From Paenibacillus amylolyticus (GTDB lineage: Bacteria > Bacillota > Bacilli > Paenibacillales > Paenibacillaceae): 64,000 nt of DNA. Below, piece after piece: positions 25,880-34,113 of this stretch. Under the pieces are notes generated by a model that did no database searches, was not told the origin of the DNA, and was given only the letters and a program-made list of their open reading frames with translations. The stretch spans positions 124,001-188,000 of the forward strand of contig NZ_BCNV01000007.1 of the NCBI RefSeq assembly GCF_001570725.1, written 5' to 3'. The position numbers and the translations under genes are program-made. The number at the start of each line of letters is the position of its first letter. Positions within the stretch are counted from its first letter, which is position 1.

Positions 25880-26893
25880 TTAGTTCAGGTTGAACTGCTT
25901 ATATAGATCGTCCAGCATCATGTTGGCCGATGTGTATCCACCTGCCATGTTCCAGGCCACTTCATCGACCTGAATCAGTTGGTTGTTCTTGACTGCATCA
26001 AGATTCTTCCAAAGAGGACTGCTGGTCCAATCATCATAATTTTTCTGAATCGCATCCGTTTCGGTGCCCGAATTGAAGTTAAAGATCATGTCCGCATTCA
26101 TATCGGGAATGTTCTCTTTGGAAGTCAATTCAACACCCCATGTGTCTGCATCATGTCCAGCAGGTCTGGTGAACCCAAGTTCATTCAGAATTTTGCCTGC
26201 GTATCCCATGTAGAAAATACGAACCTGATCGGCTCTAAAGTTCGTAATGGTTGCTTCAATCGGCAGACGGTCACCCATTTTCGCCTTGAAATCAGCTACA
26301 CGAGCATCCCAATCGGACAATAGCTTGTCTGATTGCTCAACCATATTCATCGCTTCACCAGTCGTCTTCACGGTTTCTTTCCAGTCAAACAACGTTTCCG
26401 TCACTACCGTTGGTGCGATCTGGGACAATTGCTCATAGATCTCTTCATGTCTGATCTTGGTAGCAATGATCAAGTCCGGTTTCAACTTGTTGATCTCTTC
26501 CAGATTGGGCTGGGATTCCTGACCCACTTGTGTTACTCCGTCCAGATCTGCTCTCAGATATTCGTAGACTGGCTGCTGAACCCAGGATTCGACAACACCT
26601 GTCGGCTTCACTCCGAGCGCTACAACAACATCATTGGCACCCTGGAACAGGGTCACGATTTTTTGCGGGGTTCCCTTAATTGTGGTTTCGCCCATAGCAT
26701 GTTTGACCACTCTTGCTTGATCATCTGTTGCACTACCTGATGTACCGCTTTCATTACTACTCTCATTACTACTTGCCGCCGAGCTGGATGTATTCGTTGT
26801 CTCAGCACTTCCACCTGAAGCACAACCAGCAAGCAGTGAAATCATCAGAATAAGTGCTGCATAAATATATAACTTTTTCTTTACTTGGAACAT
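25880..26893 (-). CDS. iron-siderophore ABC transporter substrate-binding lipoprotein
   Basis: A 337-residue FhuD/FepB-type binding protein (class III, helical backbone). The signal peptide ends in LLAGC with the lipidated Cys at residue 24, followed by a Ser/Asn/Thr-rich tether. The periplasmic-binding lobes begin at VKHAMGETTIKGTPQKIVTL. NLEEINKLKPDLIIA is the family hallmark. First gene of the importer operon, with its own Fur box and promoter; probably captures the siderophore made by the neighbouring operon, by analogy to SirA next to sbn. Confidence 0.9.
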   Translation of the reverse strand: MFQVKKKLYIYAALILMISLLAGCASGGSAETTNTSSSAASSNESSNESGTSGSATDDQARVVKHAMGETTIKGTPQKIVTLFQGANDVVVALGVKPTGVVESWVQQPVYEYLRADLDGVTQVGQESQPNLEEINKLKPDLIIATKIRHEEIYEQLSQIAPTVVTETLFDWKETVKTTGEAMNMVEQSDKLLSDWDARVADFKAKMGDRLPIEATITNFRADQVRIFYMGYAGKILNELGFTRPAGHDADTWGVELTSKENIPDMNADMIFNFNSGTETDAIQKNYDDWTSSPLWKNLDAVKNNQLIQVDEVAWNMAGGYTSANMMLDDLYKQFNLN

Positions 26894-26921
26894 GTAACCC
26901 GACTCCCCTTTTCTCTGTAAA

Positions 26922-26976
26922 TGATATTGAATCTCATTATCAATTGTATTGTAATGGAGATGAATTCATTATACAA
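26922..26976 (-). promoter_or_regulatory. promoter and Fur box of the siderophore importer operon
   Basis: TTGTAT (26971-26976) and TACAAT (26948-26953), 17 bases apart on the minus strand, form a sigma-A promoter. The Fur-type site 26922-26944 (TGATATTGA-ATC-TCATTATCA) lies at the start site and matches the 19-bp consensus at about 15 positions. Confidence 0.75.
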
Positions 26977-27141
26977 GCATTTTATTTGGAAAAAGTTCTC
27001 ACGTCATGTCGAACTTTGTCAGGCCCCACAAACAGCTTTAAACAAGGTAATTTCGACTACGTACATATAATATAAGTCAATATAATCCTCATTACGTAAA
27101 TACATATATGTAATTTTTTTGTTACTCTCTTTTGACTACAG

Positions 27142-27182
27142 AAAAACACCTCACCGTGAATCCCTCTACGGCAAGGCGTTTT
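27142..27182 (-). terminator. terminator of the pectate lyase gene
   Basis: On the minus strand AAAACGCCTTGCCGT pairs with ACGGTGAGGTGTTTTT. It follows the pectate lyase stop by about 50 bases. Confidence 0.75.
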
Positions 27183-27232
27183 CAATTTTGCATATTTAAT
27201 CATAATCACTCATAAAAAAACTAACAATCCGT

Positions 27233-29332
27233 TTAATTATAGCTGGTTGTCAGCCACTGAACGGGTGTCCATACAAGCTGCCCCGCACCGGCACCACCGC
27301 TAGCATTTAGTTTCGTCTGCAAGTCAGCCGGGTCAACTGCTTCGTAATTATATGGCAAGGATGCAAATCCGTTCCAAGCGAATGATTTCTCAGCTGCCGG
27401 GCCTGGTGCCAGTGGGCTTTTGGCATCCTCACTTCCCCCTCGATAACTTGCTCCATTCCATACGTATATCGTATCGATTGCCTTGATTTTTCCCGTGTAA
27501 TTACTCTTGGACGCACTCACCTGATTGTTTCTCAGCGGGTCCTGTACGCCAATAATGACGGATTTCTCCAACAATACAGCGCCATCCTCTGTAGAGATTG
27601 CTCCATTACTGGTGATTCCAAAATGATATCCTTTAGCTGAGATCGCTTTGGACATACTCGATGTAATCTTCTTTTTGATCTCCCAAGTATCGGCATTATC
27701 CATAACAATATTGTACACATGTACATTACCTCCACGTACACGCGGCATGCGATCCTGAATATCTTTATAATAATTGTGATGCAGGGTCACTTCCAGGTCA
27801 GCATTATCACTGGCGAACTCTGTCGCCCCAATCAGATGTCCTTTCTTCTGACTGGATGCAATGGCAATAATCTGTTCCTTACTCATACCAACCGCACTGC
27901 TTCGCAGGTAAGCATACATTGGATGAGCCGACATATTCGCTTCGAGGGCATCCACCTGCTGAGTCACCCAGCTGTTCGGACCTTGATCATCTCCTACAAA
28001 AGAAGACCATGAAATCGTCACGCCACGACTACCTTTTTTCACATCGACAAGGCCATCATAGGCTTTGTGGAAAGTTGCATGGTCAATCCAGACGTTGCTG
28101 CTATTCTCTAAGGTAATGTAATCCCAATCGTTCTTGTCATAATTGCCCTTGGTAGCTTCGTCCCACTCCCATAGTTCATCAAATGCCAGGTTACGAATAA
28201 TGATATTGTTGCTCCGCTTGAATGTAAACGCGGCATGTTTGATCGTTGCTCCGTTAGCCGAAAAAATCGTCAGACCATCAAAGTTATCAATGCTCACTCT
28301 GCTGACACCCGTCTTCATCAGTACAGGATGTGTCAGGGCGTTATTATGGGCGCTAAAAGGAGCCGTCTTGGCTGAAGCGGGAATTTCATTCCAACCCAAG
28401 TCCAGATCATTCATGATCTCAACCACTTTGATTTTGGAACCTTTCTTCAATGCTACAGCCAGATCACTGGCGTTATATACCCGCATATAACGTGAATCGG
28501 TATCCTCGATGATACCTCCACCGGTCGTATTTGCTGCGGCAAATCCAGTCACATTGTATGCAGCCATTTCCGGTGTCTGATCCGGAACTTCTGGCTCTGG
28601 TGTAGAATCGGTAGGTGGTGTTTCTGTGGACGGATCAGTCGGTGGTACTTCGGTTGAAGGATCCGTTGGTGGAGTCTCCGGCGTTGGATCGGTTGGCGTT
28701 TCTGTTACCGGATCTCCGATATTCGAAATGGTTACATTATCGTACATGACAATGGACTTCAACGTTACCAGACCTGCACTTCCTTTGGTCATATCGGTAT
28801 CTGTAGCAGACAGTTCCAACACACCATTCACGTACATGTTAATGGATGGGCCGCTCATTTCAAGTTTGACGTTATACCATGTATCCACTGCCAGCTTATA
28901 ATCCAATTTCGTGGCAAGTGTTGTGGTTGATCCATTAACTTTTTTGCGAATTTCAAGTTTTCCGCCACCACTGTTATACAACGAAGCTGCATAGTAGTTG
29001 TTCGCATCCGTATATCTGCCCGCTACGTAAGTTCGAGTCGATCCATTAAAATCAACAACTTTCACATCCGCTGCAACGGCGTAATCACTCCATTCCACGT
29101 CCCCTGCCGAACTTCTGCCCTCGCTCTTGCCCGATTGGTAATACACTGCGTTCCCCTGATCTTGAACGACAGACCAACTACCACCGGTAGACGTCCACTG
29201 CGTATCCCCATTCTCAAAAGTATCCTGGGACCATTCACTCGCCTGAGCGGGATGAATCAGCCCAAGCGAGAGCACAAGACTTATGCTTAGCGCCAGGACC
29301 ATCATTTTGGTAAAACGTTTGTTTCTACTCAT
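27233..29332 (-). CDS. secreted pectate lyase (PL1) with N-terminal LamG-like domain
   Basis: A 699-residue extracellular enzyme that cleaves polygalacturonan by beta-elimination with calcium. A signal peptide (residues 1-31, ending IHPAQAS) leads to a concanavalin-type jelly roll (about 33-205; WSQDTFENGDTQWTSTGGSW ... MYVNGVLEL). A linker of repeated PPTDPSTE units (about 210-255) follows. The PL1 parallel beta-helix follows: NNIIIRNLAFDELW, VWIDHATFHKAYDGLVDV (calcium site) and DRMPRVRGGNVHVYN (catalytic Arg). It stands alone between the iron block and the starch block. The jelly roll is probably carbohydrate binding. Confidence 0.9.
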   Translation of the reverse strand: MSRNKRFTKMMVLALSISLVLSLGLIHPAQASEWSQDTFENGDTQWTSTGGSWSVVQDQGNAVYYQSGKSEGRSSAGDVEWSDYAVAADVKVVDFNGSTRTYVAGRYTDANNYYAASLYNSGGGKLEIRKKVNGSTTTLATKLDYKLAVDTWYNVKLEMSGPSINMYVNGVLELSATDTDMTKGSAGLVTLKSIVMYDNVTISNIGDPVTETPTDPTPETPPTDPSTEVPPTDPSTETPPTDSTPEPEVPDQTPEMAAYNVTGFAAANTTGGGIIEDTDSRYMRVYNASDLAVALKKGSKIKVVEIMNDLDLGWNEIPASAKTAPFSAHNNALTHPVLMKTGVSRVSIDNFDGLTIFSANGATIKHAAFTFKRSNNIIIRNLAFDELWEWDEATKGNYDKNDWDYITLENSSNVWIDHATFHKAYDGLVDVKKGSRGVTISWSSFVGDDQGPNSWVTQQVDALEANMSAHPMYAYLRSSAVGMSKEQIIAIASSQKKGHLIGATEFASDNADLEVTLHHNYYKDIQDRMPRVRGGNVHVYNIVMDNADTWEIKKKITSSMSKAISAKGYHFGITSNGAISTEDGAVLLEKSVIIGVQDPLRNNQVSASKSNYTGKIKAIDTIYVWNGASYRGGSEDAKSPLAPGPAAEKSFAWNGFASLPYNYEAVDPADLQTKLNASGGAGAGQLVWTPVQWLTTSYN

Positions 29333-29644
29333 GAACTATTCCTCCAATATGTATGAATCAACTCCAATGCTATTTATCGGGCATACCGCTACAAACGGAA
29401 ATAGGTTTAAAGTATTAATTAATAAACCCAAAGTACAGCATACTTTTGCATATATATCCTTTCTGAAAACATTCTGAAAGAACCAACTTCATTCAAATAC
29501 CCGAACAAATGTACACGTTTAAACATAGCCATATCTCTTTGTACCTAGTTACAATAACCGCTTCCACTACAGCTCTATACGACGCTGCACCAATATGCAC
29601 CAGCATGAAACGATATGAAAAATCCATATTACTGTAAAATGATA
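29333..29644. other. intergenic region, divergent promoters
   Basis: About 310 bases between the divergent pectate lyase and secreted-protein genes. It is AT-rich and must contain the pectate lyase promoter; no coding frame or clear operator seen. Confidence 0.35.
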
Positions 29645-29688
29645 CCTGTAATTTCTTGTCGTACTATGTTAGATTATCCAATGGAATA
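29645..29688 (+). promoter_or_regulatory. conserved upstream block shared with the paralogue at 48.2 kb
   Basis: The block CCTGTAATTTCT...ATGTTAG.TTATCCA.TGGAATA recurs at 48180-48222 with only a few changes, at the same distance before the paralogous gene. It is probably a shared promoter; TAGATT/TAGGTT could be the -10 box, but I cannot name the sigma factor. Confidence 0.55.
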
Positions 29689-29720
29689 ATATCACATCTA
29701 TAGATAGGGGAAATTGTAAC

Positions 29721-30302
29721 GTGAAAAAATCTTGGGTTCTATCCATTATTATGAGCTTTGTTTTGCTTGGTGGGGTATTCGCACCTGCAGGGTCCTATGC
29801 CGCTGCTGCGGATGACTCAACTACTACATATTCGGAAGACGAATACTATGAAGAAATTGACACGTCAGAACAAGAACCGATCCCTACAGTCGAAGAAGAA
29901 GATTTCCTGGGCTACCTTGATCAGTTGGATATGGCATCGGTATATGAGGAGAAAGCCTTCAATGCTTTGGGAGGTGGATTTTACATTACATCGTCCAATC
30001 GCAAGTCCGTTTTCTTGAAACTGACCAACACAGCGATTCCTAACTACACCAAATATGTTTCCAAGCTGAAGCTGATTAAACCGCAAAATGCAGAATTGCA
30101 AAAAATCCACGCCAACCTGATCAAAGGTAGCTACACACAGCTGGAAGGATTCCAACTCGCTAAAAAAGCGGTCTCCAAAACAACGGTAAACAGTGCTGTC
30201 CTGAAACAAGCCAATGCCAAAATTGCTGCCGGCAAGAAAAATATCGAGAAGTATCAAAAAGAATTTGCTGCATACGCCAATAAACTTGGATTTGATTTTT
30301 AA
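29721..30302 (+). CDS. small secreted helical protein, paralogue of 48249-48788
   Basis: A 193-residue exported protein of unknown function. A signal peptide (VKKSWVLSIIMSFVLLGG ... SYAAA) is followed by an acidic stretch (EDEYYEEIDTSEQEP) and a helical domain. The domain motifs SSNRKSVFLKLTNTAIPNYT, LKLIKPQNAELQKIHANLIK and GSYTQLEGFQLAKKAV recur almost exactly in the protein at 48.2 kb. No catalytic motif is seen; the fold may be a helical bundle. The GTG at 29721 follows AGGGG. Monocistronic, followed by an attenuator-like hairpin and the neopullulanase gene. Confidence 0.8.
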   Translation: MKKSWVLSIIMSFVLLGGVFAPAGSYAAAADDSTTTYSEDEYYEEIDTSEQEPIPTVEEEDFLGYLDQLDMASVYEEKAFNALGGGFYITSSNRKSVFLKLTNTAIPNYTKYVSKLKLIKPQNAELQKIHANLIKGSYTQLEGFQLAKKAVSKTTVNSAVLKQANAKIAAGKKNIEKYQKEFAAYANKLGFDF

Positions 30303-30372
30303 AAAATAGTAATTGCAGAAATGCGTCTTACATTTCGAATAAAATAATTTTGAAATTTAAGGAAAAAAAGTG

Positions 30373-30401
30373 TTTTCTTTTGCTAAGTTAGTTCGTATAA
30401 T
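30373..30401 (+). promoter_or_regulatory. possible promoter of the neopullulanase gene
   Basis: A perfect TATAAT at 30396-30401, with a poor -35 (TTTTCT at 30373-30378) 17 bases upstream. It would start transcription near 30408, just before a structured leader. Confidence 0.45.
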
Positions 30402-30413
30402 AGCACTATAATC

Positions 30414-30470
30414 AAAAGGCTATGCTGCCGAAAGGTACAACCTCGTGAACAATTGAGGTTGTGCCTTTTT
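30414..30470 (+). terminator. attenuator-like structured leader before the neopullulanase gene
   Basis: Outer stem AAAAGGC (30414-30420) with GCCTTTT (30463-30469), a small CCGAAAGG hairpin, and a strong inner stem ACAACCTC (30437-30444) with GAGGTTGT (30455-30462), ending in a T tract. It could simply terminate the upstream gene. With the TATAAT just before it, a leader terminator for neopullulanase is also possible. The architecture resembles that at 37159-37229. Confidence 0.55.
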
Positions 30471-30526
30471 TGCGTTTATATGGCCGCATTGATATGAATT
30501 TCATCATCTGACGAGGAGTGATTCAC

Positions 30527-32299
30527 ATGATTCTTGAAGCCATTTACCATCGCCCCAAACTCAATTGGTCCTATGCTTATGATCGCTCGACCATGCACCT
30601 GCGACTTCGGTCCAAACGCGGGGATCTGGATGCGGTGATTGCGATTACCGGGGACAAATATGCCTGGGATCGGACGATCACGCACATCCCCATGCACATC
30701 TTTGCCCGAGATGAAATGTTCGATTATTGGGAAGCCGAGACTTCACCTCCCTATCGCAGATTACGGTATGGGTTCCAATTGATTCAGGGAGAGGAATCGG
30801 TCTGGATGACAGAGCGTGGATTCGAGCAGGCGTTGCCTGATCATCCACTTGAATTCTTTGATTTTCCATTTATGAACCCAGTCGACATATTTGAACCGCC
30901 TGCCTGGGTTAAGGACGCTGTGTTTTATCAGATTTTCCCTGAACGTTATGCCAATGGTGATCCCTCCATCAGTCCCAAAAATGCGGAACCCTGGGGAGGA
31001 GAACCTACACCAGTGAACTTCTTTGGTGGAGATCTGCAAGGTGTGCTTGATCATCTGGATCATATCAGCCAGCTCGGTATCAATGCCATCTACTTCTGTC
31101 CGCTGTTCGAGGCCACGACGAATCATAAATACAATACAGGTGATTACATGAAAGTTGATCCTCACTTTGGAACCAATGAACAGTTCAAAGCCTTTGTGGA
31201 CGCCTGTCATCAGCGAGGTATACGCGTTGTTCTGGATGCGGTATTTAATCATTCCGGGAGAGAGTTCCCTCCTTTTGTGGATGTGATGAAGAATGGAGCT
31301 GCCTCCCCCTACGCAGATTGGTTCTACATTAAAGATTGGCCGCCGCGTGTGGAGGATGGTATACCGACTTATGACACCTTTGCCTTTGAGCCGCTCATGC
31401 CGAAGCTGAATACGGAACACCCTGAAGTGAAAGCATACCTGCTGGAGGTAGGACGTTTCTGGATTGAGGAGATGGACATTGACGGCTGGAGGCTAGATGT
31501 GGCGAATGAGGTGGATCATCAATTCTGGCGCGAATTCCGTCAGACGGTAAAGGCCATCAAGCCTGACGCCTATTTGCTTGGTGAGATCTGGCATGATTCG
31601 CTCATGTGGCTTCAGGGAGACCAGTTCGATGCCGTGATGAATTATCCATTTACTAATTCGGTATTGGACTACACGGTGCACGGAAAGCTGGATGGACTTG
31701 GCTTCGCGAATGAGATCGGCAAACTGCTCGCAGCCTATTCACAGCCTGTAACGGAAGCAGCCTTCAATCTGCTTGGAAGTCATGATACACCCAGACTGCT
31801 GTCCTTGTGTGATGGAGATGAACGCAAAATGAAGCTTGCCGTTACGTTGCTGCTTACGTATCCAGGTGTACCATGTATCTATTATGGAGACGAAGTGGGA
31901 CTTGATGGGGGATATGATCCGGGTTGCCGCAAGTGTATGGAGTGGGATGAGACCAAACAGAACCGTGAGCTTCTGGAATTCTTCACCCGTACGATTGCCC
32001 TTCGCAAACAGCACCCTGCCCTACGCAGCACGGAACTGAAGATTGTATATGCAAAAGCCGGAGACCCTTGTCTTGCCATCGAACGATTGGATTCGAATTC
32101 AGGTGAACGTATGCTTCTTGTGCTGAATGCGGGTGATGAGCCGTGTACACTGGAACTCCCCTTGGCAGATCGTAACGTCTGGCGAAATCTATTCACAGCA
32201 AACACCGTGGAAGCTCGGCAAAATAAACTAACCCTCGATCTGGAAGCATACGGATTCTCCCTGATGCAACTTGAGGTGAAACAACCAGCTGAGGCCTGA
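30527..32299 (+). CDS. neopullulanase / cyclomaltodextrinase (GH13_20)
   Basis: A 590-residue alpha-amylase family enzyme without signal peptide, so cytoplasmic. A CBM34-type N-terminal domain (residues 1-120; MILEAIYHRP ... FDYWEAE) makes the dimer interface typical of neopullulanase, maltogenic amylase and cyclodextrinase. The barrel has DAVFNH, GWRLDVANE (nucleophile Asp about 324), GEIWHD (acid Glu about 353) and GSHDTPR (Asp about 420). It hydrolyses cyclodextrins, pullulan and maltodextrins. With the CGTase and maltodextrin importer nearby it would open imported cyclodextrins. The ATG at 30527 has GAGGAG 9-10 bases upstream; the GTG at 30518 overlaps that site. Confidence 0.9.
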   Translation: MILEAIYHRPKLNWSYAYDRSTMHLRLRSKRGDLDAVIAITGDKYAWDRTITHIPMHIFARDEMFDYWEAETSPPYRRLRYGFQLIQGEESVWMTERGFEQALPDHPLEFFDFPFMNPVDIFEPPAWVKDAVFYQIFPERYANGDPSISPKNAEPWGGEPTPVNFFGGDLQGVLDHLDHISQLGINAIYFCPLFEATTNHKYNTGDYMKVDPHFGTNEQFKAFVDACHQRGIRVVLDAVFNHSGREFPPFVDVMKNGAASPYADWFYIKDWPPRVEDGIPTYDTFAFEPLMPKLNTEHPEVKAYLLEVGRFWIEEMDIDGWRLDVANEVDHQFWREFRQTVKAIKPDAYLLGEIWHDSLMWLQGDQFDAVMNYPFTNSVLDYTVHGKLDGLGFANEIGKLLAAYSQPVTEAAFNLLGSHDTPRLLSLCDGDERKMKLAVTLLLTYPGVPCIYYGDEVGLDGGYDPGCRKCMEWDETKQNRELLEFFTRTIALRKQHPALRSTELKIVYAKAGDPCLAIERLDSNSGERMLLVLNAGDEPCTLELPLADRNVWRNLFTANTVEARQNKLTLDLEAYGFSLMQLEVKQPAEA

Positions 32300-32331
32300 G
32301 ATAAATACAGCTAACAAGGAAAAAACTTCAA

Positions 32332-32372
32332 AGAGGCTGTCCTCCAGGTCATACGCCTGGGGAACAGCCTCT
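32332..32372 (+). terminator. terminator after neopullulanase
   Basis: AGAGGCTGT..CCAGG pairs with CCTGG..ACAGCCTCT around a short loop, followed by TCTGT. It may also serve the convergent ligase operon. Confidence 0.75.
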
Positions 32373-32421
32373 TCTGTATCTTATATGTCTGATACATCTT
32401 ATGAATCTTATACGTTATATT

Positions 32422-32615
32422 CTAACGAACCCAGAACACGTTATTTGCTTCATTATACGTGGGCTAAATACCTAACGAATCAGAGCAACCATATTTCGTC
32501 CAATAAGTCGATTTTCGCAAGCAGAAGCCGTATTTTGATGCAATAACGTTACTGAGATTCGTTAGGTTTTACTTTTCTTGATTATCCCCTTAATACGACG
32601 TTTGAGGTTCGTTAG
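32422..32615. repeat. ~195-bp nested inverted repeat, copy 1
   Basis: Four half-sites built on TAACGAA: two forward (CTAACGAACCCAGAACACG and CCTAACGAATCAGAG) and two reverse (CTGAGATTCGTTAGG and TTTGAGGTTCGTTAG). They are arranged outer-inner-inner-outer. The same arrangement and length occur at 52929-53123. No coding capacity. It lies between convergent genes. Confidence 0.7.
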
Positions 32616-32688
32616 CGATAGCGATTCGAGCGAGGTGAAGCTATTTGAGGTAGCTCCTTTTCTGTTCCGTTCACGTTTCCAGATAAGG

Positions 32689-34113
32689 TTAACGTTCTCT
32701 AATCTCCGCCTGATATTCATTGGTTGCCGCGACCTCTTCCCCAACCGAGGCCAACGGCAGCGAAGTCATCGGTTTTCGTATTTTCTTCATTCTCGAACTT
32801 ACGAGCAGCTCTTGCGTAATCACGATTTTCTGCGGAATTTTGTATGAAGGCAGCTTGTCCAGACAATATTCCCAGATGGATCGTCTCAGATCTGTAAGAG
32901 TACATTCTGTAGCCAGTCGTACGGTCACCTTCACCCTCTGACCGGTGATGCCGCTCTGGTCTCCCGAAACTACGGCCGCTTCAATACATTCCATCTGCTC
33001 CAAAACACCCTCAACCTCGGCAGGATACACTTTCCGTCCCCCTACGTTAATGATCTCGGAACGACGTCCCAGAATACGAATGTACCCTTGCTCCAGCACG
33101 GCTTCGTCTCCTGTTCGCAGCCATCCATCCTCTGTAAAGGGGGATGGGGCATTTAGATATCCGATCATCGCGGTTTCCGTATGAATCTGCAATTCTCCTT
33201 CCACCACCCGATACTTGACCTCTTCATCTTGAATGGAAAACAGCACCGAGCCTGGCTCTTTGGAGCGGGTTGGCAGAATACCAAGTTCAGACATGCCATA
33301 GGCTTGTATCGTTCTGATCTGTGGAAATCTCCGGTTCCAGGCTGCCAGTATGGATTCAGGCATCACTTCCGATCCATACGACACCACTTCGAGACTGGAT
33401 AGATCATATCCCTCATCATTTCTGCCCAACATCAACAGATTCATGAACGTCGGTGAGGCCGGCAGGGCCTGAACATGGAATTTCTCAATCGTCCGGCACA
33501 CTTCTTCAGGAGATCGATCCGCAATGATACATAGACATCCCCCACTGGACAGGGATTGCAGCATCGTATTCACACCGCCGATATGATCAAACATCATGAA
33601 TGGAATCGTTCGCAAGGGCCGAACCTGCCGCCGAAAACGATGTAACAGCCGATCTGCACAATGCACAGTCGCTTTACTCACTCCGGTTGATCCGGATGAA
33701 AAGAGGACCAGGCCCCCTACGCCCTCCTGTGCCAGCGAGGATAACAACACGGGAACCTCTCCAGAGGATTCACACGTATGCCGAATACACAACTTGCCTT
33801 CTTCAATGCCCAAACGCCATTTCACCTGTGCCAGTTGGATATATTCCTCTCGTTTGGCTTCAACCAGGTACCTATCCATGGGAAGCACGATGCACCCTTG
33901 TCCGAGCAAAGCAACCAATGCTGCCGCGGCATAGGGGGAGTAGTCTTCCTCCAGCGTTACAAGTTGCCCCGTCAGCCCTTCTGCTGTAATCCACTCACCC
34001 ATGATGCCAACCTGTTCCAGCAGCCACCGATAGCTGTACTCCTGATCCTTCCAGATCAGTGCAGGTTGCTGTCCCTGTTCCGCGAATCGTTCAAGCAAGA
34101 ATTGGATTACCAC
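32689..34113 (-). CDS. ANL-superfamily acyl/aryl adenylate ligase
   Basis: A 474-residue AMP-forming ligase, shorter than typical acyl-CoA synthetases. Motifs are LVLFSSGSTGVSKATVH (P-loop), YGMSELGILPTRS (A5), WLRTGDEAVLEQGYIRILGRRSE (A7/A8) and the C-terminal IISSRMKKIRK-like end with the catalytic Lys. It should activate a carboxylic acid and load it as a thioester, most simply onto the carrier domain of the adjacent BtrH-type protein, whose gene it overlaps. The substrate cannot be read from sequence. Last gene of the three-gene operon. Confidence 0.82.
   Translation of the reverse strand: MVIQFLLERFAEQGQQPALIWKDQEYSYRWLLEQVGIMGEWITAEGLTGQLVTLEEDYSPYAAAALVALLGQGCIVLPMDRYLVEAKREEYIQLAQVKWRLGIEEGKLCIRHTCESSGEVPVLLSSLAQEGVGGLVLFSSGSTGVSKATVHCADRLLHRFRRQVRPLRTIPFMMFDHIGGVNTMLQSLSSGGCLCIIADRSPEEVCRTIEKFHVQALPASPTFMNLLMLGRNDEGYDLSSLEVVSYGSEVMPESILAAWNRRFPQIRTIQAYGMSELGILPTRSKEPGSVLFSIQDEEVKYRVVEGELQIHTETAMIGYLNAPSPFTEDGWLRTGDEAVLEQGYIRILGRRSEIINVGGRKVYPAEVEGVLEQMECIEAAVVSGDQSGITGQRVKVTVRLATECTLTDLRRSIWEYCLDKLPSYKIPQKIVITQELLVSSRMKKIRKPMTSLPLASVGEEVAATNEYQAEIRER

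Noticed and set aside
30414..30470. Leader considered as a known riboswitch (purine, c-di-GMP, TPP, fluoride, ZTP)
   Set aside because: The conserved core sequences of those classes are absent; only the architecture is shared with the CGTase leader.
32422..32615. Tandem TAACGAA motifs considered as a CRISPR array or multiple operators
   Set aside because: Spacing is irregular and the motifs alternate in orientation, so it is a nested inverted repeat.
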